Origin: JADKCZ01 sp963786945
Lineage (GTDB): Bacteria > Myxococcota > Myxococcia > Myxococcales > Anaeromyxobacteraceae
Direction: 5' to 3'
Assembly: GCA_963786945.1 (NCBI GenBank)
Contig: CAWBAO010000004.1
Coordinates: forward strand, 682,001 to 746,000
DNA: 64,000 nucleotides
Below are positions 27,348 to 36,801 of the stretch, one piece after another. Below the pieces are notes generated by a model that had not been told where the DNA came from, did not search any database, and was given only the letters and a program-made list of their open reading frames with translations. The position numbers and the translations under genes were made by a program. Each line of letters begins with the position of its first letter. Within the stretch, counting starts at the first letter, position 1.

Positions 27348-29015
27348 ATGACCTTCGCCACGCGCCTGACCCAGAAGGACCTGCCACTCGGCGTGGTCGT
27401 CGGCCTGTTCGTCGCCTGCTACCTCCCCTTCCTCGGCAAGCCGTTCCACATCGACGATCCCCTCTATCTCTGGGCGGCCCGCCAGATCCTGGAGAAGCCG
27501 CTGGATTTCTACGGCTTCCCGGTCCACTGGTACGTCTTCAAGGCACCCATGGCGGAGGTCATGAAGAACCCGCCGCTCGCGTCCTACCTCATCGCCGGCG
27601 CCACGCTCGTGGCGGGCTGGAGCGAGGTGGCGCTGCACCTCGCCTTCCTCCTCCCGGCGGTGGGTGCGCTGGTGGGGACGTTCTTCCTGGCGCGCGAGCT
27701 CACGTCGCGGCCGGGGGTGGCCGCCCTGATCATGGCGCTCACGCCGGTGTTCCTCGTCTCCAGCACCACGGTCATGTGCGACGTGCTCATGCTCTGCGCC
27801 TGGGTCTGGTCGCTCTGGTGCTGGACCGTGGGGCTGAGGACGCGACGCCACGCGCTGCTGGGTGCCGGCGCCCTGCTGGCCGCGGTGGCCGCCCTGAGCA
27901 AGTACTTCGGGATGAGCCTGATCCCGCTGCTGCTCGCCTACTCGCTGCTCCGCGAGCGGCGGGTCGGCTCCTGGCTCGCCTGGCTGGCGCTGCCCGTCGC
28001 CATCCTGGCCGGCTACCAGGCGCTGACCCAGGCACTCTACGGCCGTGGCCTCCTGCTCGATGCGGCCTCGTATGCGACGGAGTTCCGCGCCACGCGCTCC
28101 TGGGCCCTGGGGACCAAGGGACTCACCGCGCTCATCTTCACCGGCGGCTGCTGTGCCCCGGTGGCCTTCTTCGGCCGGAGGCTCTGGTCGGCGCGCACGC
28201 TGGCGGTCGCCGCGGCCCTGGCGGTCGTTGCGGCCGTCGCGCTCGCGACCCTGGGACGCATCGGCATCCTCCAGCTCGCCGGCCCCGAGGGCGTGCGCTG
28301 GCTGGCCCTGGCCCAGTGCGCGGTCCTCCTGGTGGTGGGGATGGGCGTGGTCGCCCTGGCGGCCGCCGACGCCCTCGGCCACCGCGACGCGCCGGCCGCC
28401 CTGCTGCTCCTCTGGAGCGGCGGGACCCTGCTCTTCGCGTTCGCCCTGAACTGGTCGATCAACGCCCGGTCCTTGCTCCCGCTCGCCCCCGCGCTCGGGA
28501 TCCTGGTGGCCCGGAGGATGGATTGGGTGGAGGACGACCCGGTCACCGCGTCCCCGTGGCGCCGCTGGTGGCCGGTCGCACCGGCGATGGGGCTGGCGCT
28601 CCTGGTCGCCCAGGCTGACCAGCGGCTGGCGGAGACCTCGCGTGACGCCGCCCGGGGCCTGAGCGCCTCGCTGGCCGGAGCGGCGCCCACGGTCTGGTTC
28701 CAGGGACACTGGGGATTCCAGTACTACGCCGAGCAGGCGGGCCTCCGGCCCCTCGACTTCGGCAGCTCGAGCATCCAGCCGGGTGACCTGATCATCTCCC
28801 CGGTCGGCAACACCAACGTCCAGGAGCTGAATCCACGGGCGGTCGAGCCGGTCTCGGCGTTCCGCTGGGCTCCGCTCCCCTGGCTCACCACCATGTCAGG
28901 GCCCCTGGGAGCGGGGTTCTACTCGGACCTGTGGGGTCCCCTGCCCTTCGCGTTCGGCGAGGTCCCGGCGGAGGAGTACCGGGTCTACCGCGTCAGGGCG
29001 CGGCCTGGCGGTTAG
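27348..29015 (+). CDS. ArnT/GT39-like membrane glycosyltransferase
   Basis: An intact 555-residue protein with about 11 membrane helices. The first periplasmic loop has FHIDDPLYLWAARQILEKP, the Asp-Asp motif of GT-C enzymes. MKNPPLASYLIAGA resembles the ArnT/PMT second block (KPPLxxW). The C-terminal soluble domain carries TVWFQGHWGFQYYAEQAG and GDLIISPVGNTNVQEL. A clear paralogue lies at 50633-52306 with the same GHWGFQ.YAE motif. An ATG at 27315 is an alternative start. It is divergent from the GT2 gene. Lipid-linked sugar transfer is inferred from the fold; the substrate is unknown. Confidence 0.8.
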   Translation: MTFATRLTQKDLPLGVVVGLFVACYLPFLGKPFHIDDPLYLWAARQILEKPLDFYGFPVHWYVFKAPMAEVMKNPPLASYLIAGATLVAGWSEVALHLAFLLPAVGALVGTFFLARELTSRPGVAALIMALTPVFLVSSTTVMCDVLMLCAWVWSLWCWTVGLRTRRHALLGAGALLAAVAALSKYFGMSLIPLLLAYSLLRERRVGSWLAWLALPVAILAGYQALTQALYGRGLLLDAASYATEFRATRSWALGTKGLTALIFTGGCCAPVAFFGRRLWSARTLAVAAALAVVAAVALATLGRIGILQLAGPEGVRWLALAQCAVLLVVGMGVVALAAADALGHRDAPAALLLLWSGGTLLFAFALNWSINARSLLPLAPALGILVARRMDWVEDDPVTASPWRRWWPVAPAMGLALLVAQADQRLAETSRDAARGLSASLAGAAPTVWFQGHWGFQYYAEQAGLRPLDFGSSSIQPGDLIISPVGNTNVQELNPRAVEPVSAFRWAPLPWLTTMSGPLGAGFYSDLWGPLPFAFGEVPAEEYRVYRVRARPGG

Positions 29016-29037
29016 CCTGGCCCACCAGGCCGTTCCC

Positions 29038-29325
29038 CTACGGTCGGGACCGCACCACCGCGCAGACCTTCATGAGGCTGCCGTCCACCTTGCACTCAGG
29101 GAGGGTCTTGCAGACCGCGCGGCAGTCCGGGTCGTGGAAGGAGCAGACCCGCTGCCCCCCCTGGACGCGGCACTCGGCGTTGCAGCCGGGGGCCTCGGCG
29201 ATGAGGTGGTCATGCTGGCCGAGGGTGAAGCTCTCGTAGGCCTGCGCCTGCTGGCACCCCGACGAGACCAGCGCGAGCCCGGCAAGGACGGCGACGACGA
29301 GGAGCTGGAAGGTGGTTCTGCGCAC
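29038..29325 (-). CDS. Small cysteine-rich lipoprotein
   Basis: A GTG start at 29325 with a strong AGGAGG site gives 95 residues. The lipobox LVSSGC follows a clear hydrophobic core. The mature part carries eight further cysteines, mainly in GCNAECRVQ, RVCSFHDPDCRAVCKTLPEC and KVCAVVR, so a disulfide-knotted surface protein is likely. An upstream ATG at 29355 would overlap the neighbouring gene and has no good ribosome-binding site. It is the last gene of the cytochrome series and has no recognised family. Confidence 0.65.
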   Translation of the reverse strand: MRRTTFQLLVVAVLAGLALVSSGCQQAQAYESFTLGQHDHLIAEAPGCNAECRVQGGQRVCSFHDPDCRAVCKTLPECKVDGSLMKVCAVVRSRP

Positions 29326-29344
29326 GGCGATCCTCCTGGACGAA

Positions 29345-29983
29345 TCATGGCTCATCAGTAGAAGGCCAGCCCCAGTCGACGGCGTACCAGGCGGGATTCT
29401 TCACTCCCGCGAACTCGACCCGGTTCACCTGGTACCGAAGCTGGAGGTGGATGGCCAGGCCGCGCCTCACCGTGACGAGCAGGCCGACCTCGGGGCCGGC
29501 GGCGAGCCCGTACCCCGTGGACTTGACGGCGAGCCCCCCGATCTCCTCCCGCACGTCATAGCGGACCCCGCCCACGCCCACGCCGAGGTACGGCTGGACC
29601 GGACCCCGGGTGAGCAGGAGGTGGCCGGTGGCTCGCAGGCCAATGAACTGGGCCCGGTGGTAGGCCGGGCCGGTCACCAGGGCGTCCGGGTAGGCGATCT
29701 CGCCGTACGGCAGGTTCTCGGCGAACCAGTTGTACGAGGCCGCCACCCCCAGCGAGAGCTGCCGCACCACCGAGTAGCGGACCTCGACCTGCAGCCCTCG
29801 CGGCGAGTCGTTGCCCACGAAGTCGGAAAGCCCCGCCGCGGGGCGCGCGGCCTCCCAGCCGACCGACAGGAGGCGCGTCAGGTGGTAGCTGGTATCCGCG
29901 TAGCCGTCGGCCCTGGCGGCACTGGGCCACGCCGTGAGCAGGAGGACGGGCAGGAGGGCGGCGTGCGCCTGGAGCCGCCTCAT
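29345..29983 (-). CDS. Outer-membrane beta-barrel protein
   Basis: An intact 212-residue protein with a signal peptide (LLPVLLLTAWPSAARA). Strand-like segments such as GLQVEVRYSVVRQLSLGVAA, FIGLRATGHLLLT, VQPYLGVGVGGVRYDV and GLAIHLQLRYQVNRVEF have barrel alternation, in the style of OmpA-like 8-strand barrels (OMP_b-brl). Its ATG overlaps the stop of the DUF4136-like gene (ATGA). Function unknown; its place at the end of the cytochrome locus suggests an accessory envelope role. Confidence 0.75.
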   Translation of the reverse strand: MRRLQAHAALLPVLLLTAWPSAARADGYADTSYHLTRLLSVGWEAARPAAGLSDFVGNDSPRGLQVEVRYSVVRQLSLGVAASYNWFAENLPYGEIAYPDALVTGPAYHRAQFIGLRATGHLLLTRGPVQPYLGVGVGGVRYDVREEIGGLAVKSTGYGLAAGPEVGLLVTVRRGLAIHLQLRYQVNRVEFAGVKNPAWYAVDWGWPSTDEP

Positions 29984-30653
29984 GGCGCCACCGTTCCGGC
30001 TGCCAGGTAGGGCGACTGGGCGAAGGCCTGATCGATGGCGGCCGCGGCGGCCGCGGTGTCGTAGCTCCCACCAGCGTCCTTGACCTCGTGGGCCTGGAAG
30101 GTCCAGACCACGGCCAGCGTCCCGGGCGTCGGGCTGCTGCGCAGGTCGGCGAGCTCGACGAGCAGGGTGCCGGCCTCGACGCGCAGGGGCACCCAGGACC
30201 AGGGGTAGCTCCAGGTGGCGTCAGCGACGCCCCAGGTGGCCGGGCCCAGGTGCTCGGGGCTCCCCACCCAGAAGTCCGCGGCCTGCCGGATCGGCGGGCT
30301 CCAGCGCCGAGACGTTGACGCTCAGGTCCGCCGCGACCGGCGCGGCGGGCGGGTTCGCCGGATCGATCGTCGCGACCAGCTGGTAGCCGCGCGCCTCCAG
30401 GGCCCGAGACCAGGGCCCCCAGGGTCGCGGGAGCGTCGAGGAAGCCGCCCGGGGCGGTGCCCTCGCCGGTCACGGGCGCGAGCTTCCCCACGATGGCGAA
30501 GGTCCGGAAGGTCGAGAAGTCGGCGCCGGCCGCCCGGTAGGTCACCACCGGCCCTCCGGGCTGGTCCCGGAAGGTGTCGATGTCGGAGACGCACCCGGCG
30601 GCCAGGGCGAGCAGCGCCGCGAACAGGAGCGAAGTGCCGTCGAACCTGGTCAT
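29980..30653 (-). CDS. DUF4136-like lipoprotein (two frame breaks)
   Basis: The ATG at 30653 gives MTRFDGTSLLFAALLALAAG followed by Cys, a clear lipobox (ALAAGC). The segment ADFSTFRTFAIVGKLAPVTG is the DUF4136 opening (a Tyr/Phe-rich strand and helix), and the C-terminus TLAVVWTFQAHEVKDAGGSY fits the same domain. Two extra bases near 30410 and 30310 break the frame; repaired length is about 223. DUF4136 lipoproteins are envelope proteins of unknown role. Confidence 0.7.
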
Positions 30654-30701
30654 GGGCCGCTCGCGCCGACGCACTGCCCCCCTGCCGCGTCGCGGTGAAG
30701 C

Positions 30702-31608
30702 CTACTGCGTCATGGTGAACAGCTGGACCCGGTGATTGCCCCGATCCGCCACGAAGGCGGTGCCGGCGTCGCTGACGCACAGCTGTGACGGATAGTAGAC
30801 CGCGCCCTCCGACCAGCCCATGGCGAGGAAGCGCCCCTGGAAGGCGCCGTCGAGCCCGAGGACGACCAGCCCCTGGCCATGCTGGTCGACCAGGAGCAAC
30901 CTCCCCCCGAGCACCAGTCCGGTAGGTCGGGAAGGTGGTCGAGTCGTGCAGGTCCTTCACCAGCGGCTTGAACTCCGCCGCCCCCTTCTCCGCCACCCAG
31001 ACCGAGGGGCCCTTGGCATCCAGCGCGTAGAGCCTGCCAGCCCCGTCCACGGCCACGTCGGTGAAGAGCGTCCCGGTCCTGGGGAGGCTCGACGACTCGG
31101 AGGACGTTGCCGGTCGGATCGGCCACCAGCACCTTCACCGAGGCCAGGTCCAGCACCACCAGTTGCTCCGAGGAGTCCAGCTTGAGGCCGCCCGGGATGA
31201 TGCCCTCGGGGGCCTTGTCCCCCTTCAGCTGCACGTAGCCGAGGAAGGCCCCCTTGGCGTCCAGCCGGCCGATGCGCTGGACCTTGCGATCGAGCACGTA
31301 GGCGACCCCCTTGGCGTCGAGCTGGAGCTGGATCGGGTAGGGCAGCTCCGGGATGCGGTACTCGACGCCGCCCGAGACCTCCTTGCCGGCCAGCTGGTAC
31401 TCGACGATGCGGCCGTTGCCGGTGTCGGCCACCAGGAAGCGTCCGTCCCCGGCGCAGGCCACGCCCTCGACGTCCTTGAGGGGCTGCTTCTTGTCGTCCT
31501 CGTAGACGGATCGCGGCGTGCACGAACGACGACGGCGGCGCGGGCCGGCAGGGCGCAGGCCAGCAGCGCCAGCGCCAGGATGCGACGGGAGCTGAGCGGT
31601 CGCGGCAC
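30702..31608 (-). CDS. NHL-repeat beta-propeller protein (three frame breaks)
   Basis: The start is a GTG at 31608 with AGGAGGTGAAACC directly upstream. The signal peptide (RRILALALLACALPARA) is followed by propeller blades: GVACAGDGRFLVADTGNGRI, PIQLQLDAKGVAYVLDRKVQ, LDSSEQLVVLDLASVKVLVA, MAVDGAGRLYALDAKGPSVW and CVSDAGTAFVADRGNHRVQL. These match NHL repeats, six blades in all. Frames change near 31510, 31080 and 30925. It lies four bases after the 16-heme cytochrome stop, so they are in one transcript. NHL proteins accompany cytochromes in several metal reducers; their role is unproven. Confidence 0.85.
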
Positions 31609-31612
31609 GGTT

Positions 31613-32888
31613 TCACCTCCTGTACTGCGTGTGGCACTTGGTGCAGAGCTCCGGCTGCGTCGCCTGGAGGAGCATCTTCTTGAACTCGGTGCCGTGGCCC
31701 CGGTGGCAGCTCAGGCAGTCGACCCTCAGGTTCGGGTTCCGCGGGTCCCTGACGTTGTCGCCCATCTTGTGGGAGCTGTGCTTGAGCCAGTCGTGGCAGG
31801 CGCCGCACATGTCGACCACGCTCGGGTTGGCGAGGAGCAGCGGCCGATCCGCGGAGTGCGGGTCGTGGCAGGACGTGCAGTCCCCCTCCACCACGGGCGG
31901 GTGCTTGGTCTCCGACTGCAGGCCGCGCCGGATGGACTGACGGGTGGCAGCCGCCGCAGACCACGGCCATGCTCCCGCGCAGCAGCCCCTTGGCCTTGGC
32001 GGCGTGCGGGGCGTGGCAGTTCAGGCAGGCGTCGCCTCCCACCACGGGCTCGTGGACGCGGTTCTTGCCCATGCATGTCCAGGACCTTCTGGACGTGGCA
32101 CCCCTTGCAGAGGGCGCTCCCCTGCAGCTTGGTCGTGAACTGGTTGGCCGAGCCGGCCGGCTCGTGGCACTGGGCGCACATGCCCTTGGCCACGGGGGAG
32201 TGCACCCGCTCGAAGAGCATGCCGCGCCGGGTGGAGCCGTGCGGGTCGTGGCAGCTGGTGCAGTCGGCCTTGGCGACCGTGTAGCCGAGGTGCTGCTTCA
32301 CGAAGATGGGCTTGTCGGTCTTGTGGCAGTCGAGGCAGAGCGCGGGGACGCCCTTCTTGAGCAGGTCGGGCGCCGCGGCCGAGCCGTGCACGAGGTGGCA
32401 GCCCGCGCAGCCGCCCTGCTCGACCGGCCGGTGCTTGGCGTGGCCTTGGCGACCGTCGCGGCGATCTCCTTGTGGCAGCCGGCGCAGAGCTCGGCCCCGC
32501 CCTTGACCAGGTTGAACTTGTTGGCGGTCGCGTGGGGGTCGTGGCAGCCGGTGCACTTGCCCGTCCGACACGGGCTTGTGCAGGCTCTTGGCCTCCTTGC
32601 GGCGCCATGTCCTGGTGGCAGGCCGCGCAGGTCTTGTCCGGCTCGGTGGCCAGCAGCTTGCCGTGGTCGGCCGCGTGCGGGTTGTGGCAGCCGGTGCACT
32701 CCCGCGCCTTGACCGGGCGTGTGCACCGAGGCCCGCTTCAGGACGTCCTTGAAGGCGACGTGGCAGCCCAGGCAGGCCTCGCCCGCGGCGCCCGGCTTCA
32801 GCTTGAACTTCGAGGCCTGGCCGAGGGCGAGCGCCGGGACCAGGGCCGCGGCCAGCGCCAGCGCGATGAGGGCGGATTCGGTTCTCAT
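31613..32888 (-). CDS. Multiheme c-type cytochrome, 16 CxxCH motifs (frame breaks)
   Basis: A periplasmic or surface cytochrome of about 425 residues. The ATG at 32888 begins MRTESALIALALAAALVPAL, a Sec signal peptide. I count 16 CxxCH motifs, many in the form CTSCHDPHGS or CxxCHxPHA, the paired-CXXCH (doubled cytochrome c3/c7-like) module. Hemes are about 26 residues apart, so they should stack as a wire. At least four one-base shifts interrupt the frame (for example near 32720, 32570, 32440 and 31940), yet every heme motif is intact at DNA level. It is 12 bases downstream of the 26-heme gene. Confidence 0.9.
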
Positions 32889-32899
32889 GGTGGCATCCC

Positions 32900-34882
32900 C
32901 TACTTCTTCTTCGGCACGGCGTGGCAGGCGTCGCACTGCCGGCCCGCGAAGGGCGCATGCTGCCTCGCCTTGAAGAACTTGGGGTCCTTCGAGTAGTGCG
33001 GGTCGTGGCAGCTCACGCAGTCCATGTCCTTGGGCGCGATGCCGAGGTGGGCCGTGCCGAAGCCGGGGGCCTTGAAGTCGTGGCACTGCCCGCACAGGTC
33101 GAGCTGCGGCTGGACGCAGGAGGCGGGGAGCGGCCGCGGCGTGCGGCGCGTGGCAGTCGAGGCAGCCCTCGACGGGCGGGTGGGCCTTCTCGCTCTTGCT
33201 CCGCTTCTTGAGGTCGGCGTGGCAGGAGAAGCAGGCGTCCGGCGCCTGGGCCAGGAGCAGCTCCTTGAGCGCCGCCTTGTGCGGGCTGTGGCACCCGGTG
33301 CAGTTCCCGCGGTCGAAGGCGGCGTGGACGCTCTTGGCCTTGGCCGCCTCCTGGCCCTGCTTGGCGTGGCACTTCAGGCAGGTCGCCTTCTGGTCCACCA
33401 GGAGCATGCCCCTTGACGTTCGAGCCGTGCGGGTCGTGGCACTTCAGGCAGTCGCCGTCCACGAAGGGCTTGTGGCTGCGTGCCGCCCTGCCCGCACCGG
33501 CTTCATGAGGCTCGCCGTGGCAGCCCTGGCAGAGCTTGGCCCCGGTCGCCCGCAGCAGCTTGGGCTCGTCCGAGGCGTGGGCCGGGTGGCAGGCGCCGCA
33601 GTTGCCGTCCAGCACCGGCTTGTGCGTGTAGGCCTTGAGGAAGCGGCTCTCGGCGTCCGCGTGGCAGGCGAAGCAGACCCGGTCCCCGCGCCCCTTCAGC
33701 ATGCCCGGCGATGTTGGAGCCGTGCGGGTCGTGGCAGGAGGAGCAGTCGTTCCTGGCGAAGGGCTGGTGGACCACCTTCTTGCGGGCCGCCGCGTCCTTG
33801 GTCTTGGCGTGGCACGCTCAGGCAGAGCTTGGCCTCCTCCTCCTTGAGGAGCGCCGCGTTCTTGGCGGCGTGCGGCGGCGTGGCAGGCCGACGCAGCCGG
33901 CTCCGGCGGTGATCACCTTGTGGGGCACCGCGACGGCCTCGGCCTGGGCCTTGTGGCAGCCGGCGCAGAGGGCGTTGCCGGGCGCCCGGGCCAGCGCCTT
34001 GGCGTCCGAGGCGTGCGGGTCGTGGCAGGAGAGGCACTCGCCCTTCTTGACGGGCAGGTGGACCACCTTGCCGCCCGCGATCGAGGAGGCCTCGTGGCAG
34101 CCGGCGCAGAGCTTGTTGCCCTCCTCGCGAGAGCGCGAAGGGCTTGGTCGACTTCGCGTCGACGTGGCAGTTGCCGCAGCCTCCGCCGGTCGCCGGATCG
34201 TGGACCGAGGACCGGAGCAGCTTGACCCGGTCCGACGAGTGCGGATCGTGGCAGGCCGTGCAGGTCGGCCACCGGGTAGTCGCCGTGGGCCTTCTTGAAG
34301 GCCGGCGCCTTGGCCTCGTGGCACCTGGCCGCAGAGCACGCCCTCGGCCGGCCGTGAGCAGCCCCTTGCTGACCGAGCCGTGGGCGGCGTGGCAGCTGCA
34401 GCACCCCTCCTTGGTGACCGGGGCGTGGACGTACTTGCGCTCGAAGCCGGCTCCCGCTTGTGGCAGGCGTAGCAGGTCTCGGCCCCCTTGGCCTTGAGGA
34501 GGTGCGGCTCGTTGGAGCCGTGGGGGTCGTGGCAGGTCAGGCAGGACCCGCTGATCAGGGCGGTGTGCCGGAAGGGCTTGTCGAGGCCGAGGGCGTCGCG
34601 CTTGTGGCAGGTGGTGCAGAGGGCGTTCCCCGGCTGCTTCATCACCAGGCGCGGGACCAGGCCGTGCCGCAGGTGGCACTCCTCGCACTTCTTCTGCTTC
34701 ACGGCGGTGTGCTGGTACTTGAGCGGTGCCATCTTCTCGGCGAACTTGCCGTGGCACTCCATGCAGTCCTTGCTCTTGAACTGCCGCTCCTGGGCCTGGG
34801 CGCCCGGGCCAAGGGCCAGGGCGGCGGTCACCGCCGCCAGCCCCAGGCCGTGCAGCCATCGCGTCAAGCTGGTGTTGGGCAT
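32900..34882 (-). CDS. Multiheme c-type cytochrome, 26 CxxCH motifs (frame breaks)
   Basis: About 660 residues with a signal peptide (LHGLGLAAVTAALALGPGAQ) and a start at 34882 preceded by GGAG. I count 26 CxxCH motifs on the minus strand, from CMECH at the N-terminus to CDACH ten residues before the stop. Most are followed by DPHGS, NPHA or similar, giving the second His ligand for bis-His hemes. The average spacing of 25 residues per heme is very dense. Several extra bases break it, clearly seen at 33817 (CLSCH) and 33890 (CVGCH), where deleting one base restores the heme motif. The signal peptide lacks a lipobox. Confidence 0.92.
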
Positions 34883-34907
34883 GTCGTGGCTCCGGGCGGC
34901 CGGAGCG

Positions 34908-36642
34908 TCACTGGCCAATCCTCTCGATCAGCACCTCCACCGGGTAGCTCTGGCGAAGCTTGGCGGCCACGTCCTTGACCGCCTCCCTGAGCTTCTGCGC
35001 GGCGAGGATTCCCTCGATCTCGTCCCTCGTCTCCTCGAACGGCTGGACCTGCGCCGGCTGGCGCTCGAGGACGCGGATGGCGTAGTGGCCGCCCTTGGCG
35101 TCGCTGTAGGTGCGGCAGTCGCCCGCCGCCGCCCCGGCCAGGGCCTGCGTCAGCCCGGGCGGAAAGTCGCCGGCCCCGTAGGTCTTGCCGTCGAAGTGGA
35201 GCTCCAGCCCGTCGCCGGTGAGCTGGTCGTCGGCGTTGGCGGCGAGCCAGCGGTAGTCGGTCCCGGCGCGCAGCTTCTCGCAGGCCTGCTGGGCGGGCGC
35301 CGCCGCGGTGAAGCCCAGGCTCTCGAGCTTGAGGAACTCCGGCCTGGTGTACTCGGCCTTGTGGGACTCGTAGTAGGCGCGCGCCTCCGTCTCGGACACG
35401 GTCACCGAGGGCTCGAGCGTCTTCTGGACGTAGAGGCCGAAGAGCGCCCGATCGGCGAAGTCCTCGACCTGCTTCCGGTAGGCGGGCGTCTCCTGGAGCT
35501 TCAGGTTGCGCGCGTCGAGCAGCGGCAGCCGGCGGCTCAGGATGCTCTCCAGGGTCCGCCCCTTCCTGGAGTTGAGCTTCCTCTTCTCCGCCGTCTCCTG
35601 CGACCCCGTGGTACAGCTTCCGCTGCATCTCCTGCCACCATGTCGGCCACGGTCACCGGCTTGTCGCCCTTGATGCGCACGACCACCCGCTGGTCCTTGG
35701 CCATCGCCTCCAGCCCCGGGGTCTCGGCCTCGAAGTCGAGCGCGGCGATGCAGCTTCTCGTCCGGCGTCGCGTACTTCTTGAGGAGCCCCTCGAAGTACT
35801 TCTGCAGGGCGGCCTCCTCGGCCGGCGTCCTCAGGTCGGTGGCGACCTTGGCTCGCAGCTCCGGGTCCTCGGGGTAGCGCTCCCCGTCGAGGCGCATGAC
35901 CGTGAAGCCGCCGGGAACGGCGACGGGGCCGGCGAGGCCGCCGCGCCTGGTCTGCTTCAGCGCCTTGACGACCTCCGGCAGCATCTTCTGCTCCGGGAGG
36001 AACTCGGGCTTCCCCGTGCCGGTGGCCTTCCCGTCGGCGATCGCCTGGGCGGCCAGCTTGTCGAAGCTGCCCTTCTTCGCGAGGTCGACCAGCTTCCTGG
36101 CGTCCTCCTCCTTGGGGAAGAGGAGCGCAGAGACCTGCCACTCGCGGACCAGGTCGCGATAGCGGCGCTCGACGTCCTTCTCCGAGACCTTCACCCCGTC
36201 CGTCACCCGCCGCCGGAGCGCCGCGGTCAGCGCCGTCTCCTTGTACTTCGCGACGGCCGAGGTGTACTCGGGCAGCTCCTGGAGCCCCATGTTGCGCGCC
36301 TCGAGCTGGATCAGCCGCGCGTCCACCAGCCGGTCGAGCGCGGGGCGGAAGTCCCGCACGCCGGCCTTGGCCTCGGTGGCCATGGCGCCGTGCATCTCGG
36401 CGAGCGCCTGGAGGAGATCTCGCAGGACCACGACCTCGTCGCCGACCCTGGCGATGACCGTGTCGGCCGAGGAGGCCGCGAACATGGGGACCTTCCGCCC
36501 ATCCTTCAGGTAGACGTACTCCTGCCCGGGGCCGGCACCCTTCTTGCCGGCGCCGGCACGCCCAGGCGCCGGGGCCGGCCAGGAGCGAGAGGGCCATCAC
36601 TGCGAGGAGGCGCTTGAACGCCTTGGCAATCGAGGTATTCAT
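34908..36642 (-). CDS. Periplasmic PpiC/SurA-like peptidyl-prolyl isomerase (frame breaks)
   Basis: About 577 residues. The signal peptide is MNTSIAKAFKRLLAVMALSL plus LAGPGAWA; right after it one extra base near 36552 shifts the frame. The body has a SurA-like helical N-domain (VGDEVVVLRDLLQALAEMHG), a first parvulin-like domain (VSALLFPKEEDARKLVDLAK ... GFTVMRLDGERY) and a second one (YYESHKAEYTRPEFLKLESL ... GGHYAIRVLERQ). Further shifts are near 35757 and 35600-35650. It is 25 bases upstream of the 26-heme gene, so it probably helps fold or export proline-containing cytochromes or the barrel. Confidence 0.85.
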
Positions 36643-36718
36643 AGGGTCTGGGCTGCAACAGATAGCACGAAAGTCGCCGTGGTTACTGGCTTGAAAACGC
36701 TCGCGGGCCTTCGCCCTC

Positions 36719-36733
36719 ACGCAAGACTTGCGT
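36719..36733. promoter_or_regulatory. Perfect 7-bp-arm palindrome upstream of the PpiC gene
   Basis: ACGCAAG-A-CTTGCGT lies 77 bases upstream of the PpiC start, in the gap between it and the preceding lipoprotein gene. Its size and odd-base centre fit a dimeric repressor or activator site. No regulator gene in the window points to it. Confidence 0.35.
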
Positions 36734-36801
36734 CGCCCGGAACGGCCGCGCCAACAGGCCGGGAAGCGAAAGTTCCGCTCGGCTAGGGGCCCGCTCCCTC
36801 C

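Noticed and set aside
36640..36665. A second sigma-54 site (TTGCA box) upstream of the PpiC gene
   Set aside because: Only the -12 half matches. The -24 GG is missing and the predicted start would fall on the ATG.
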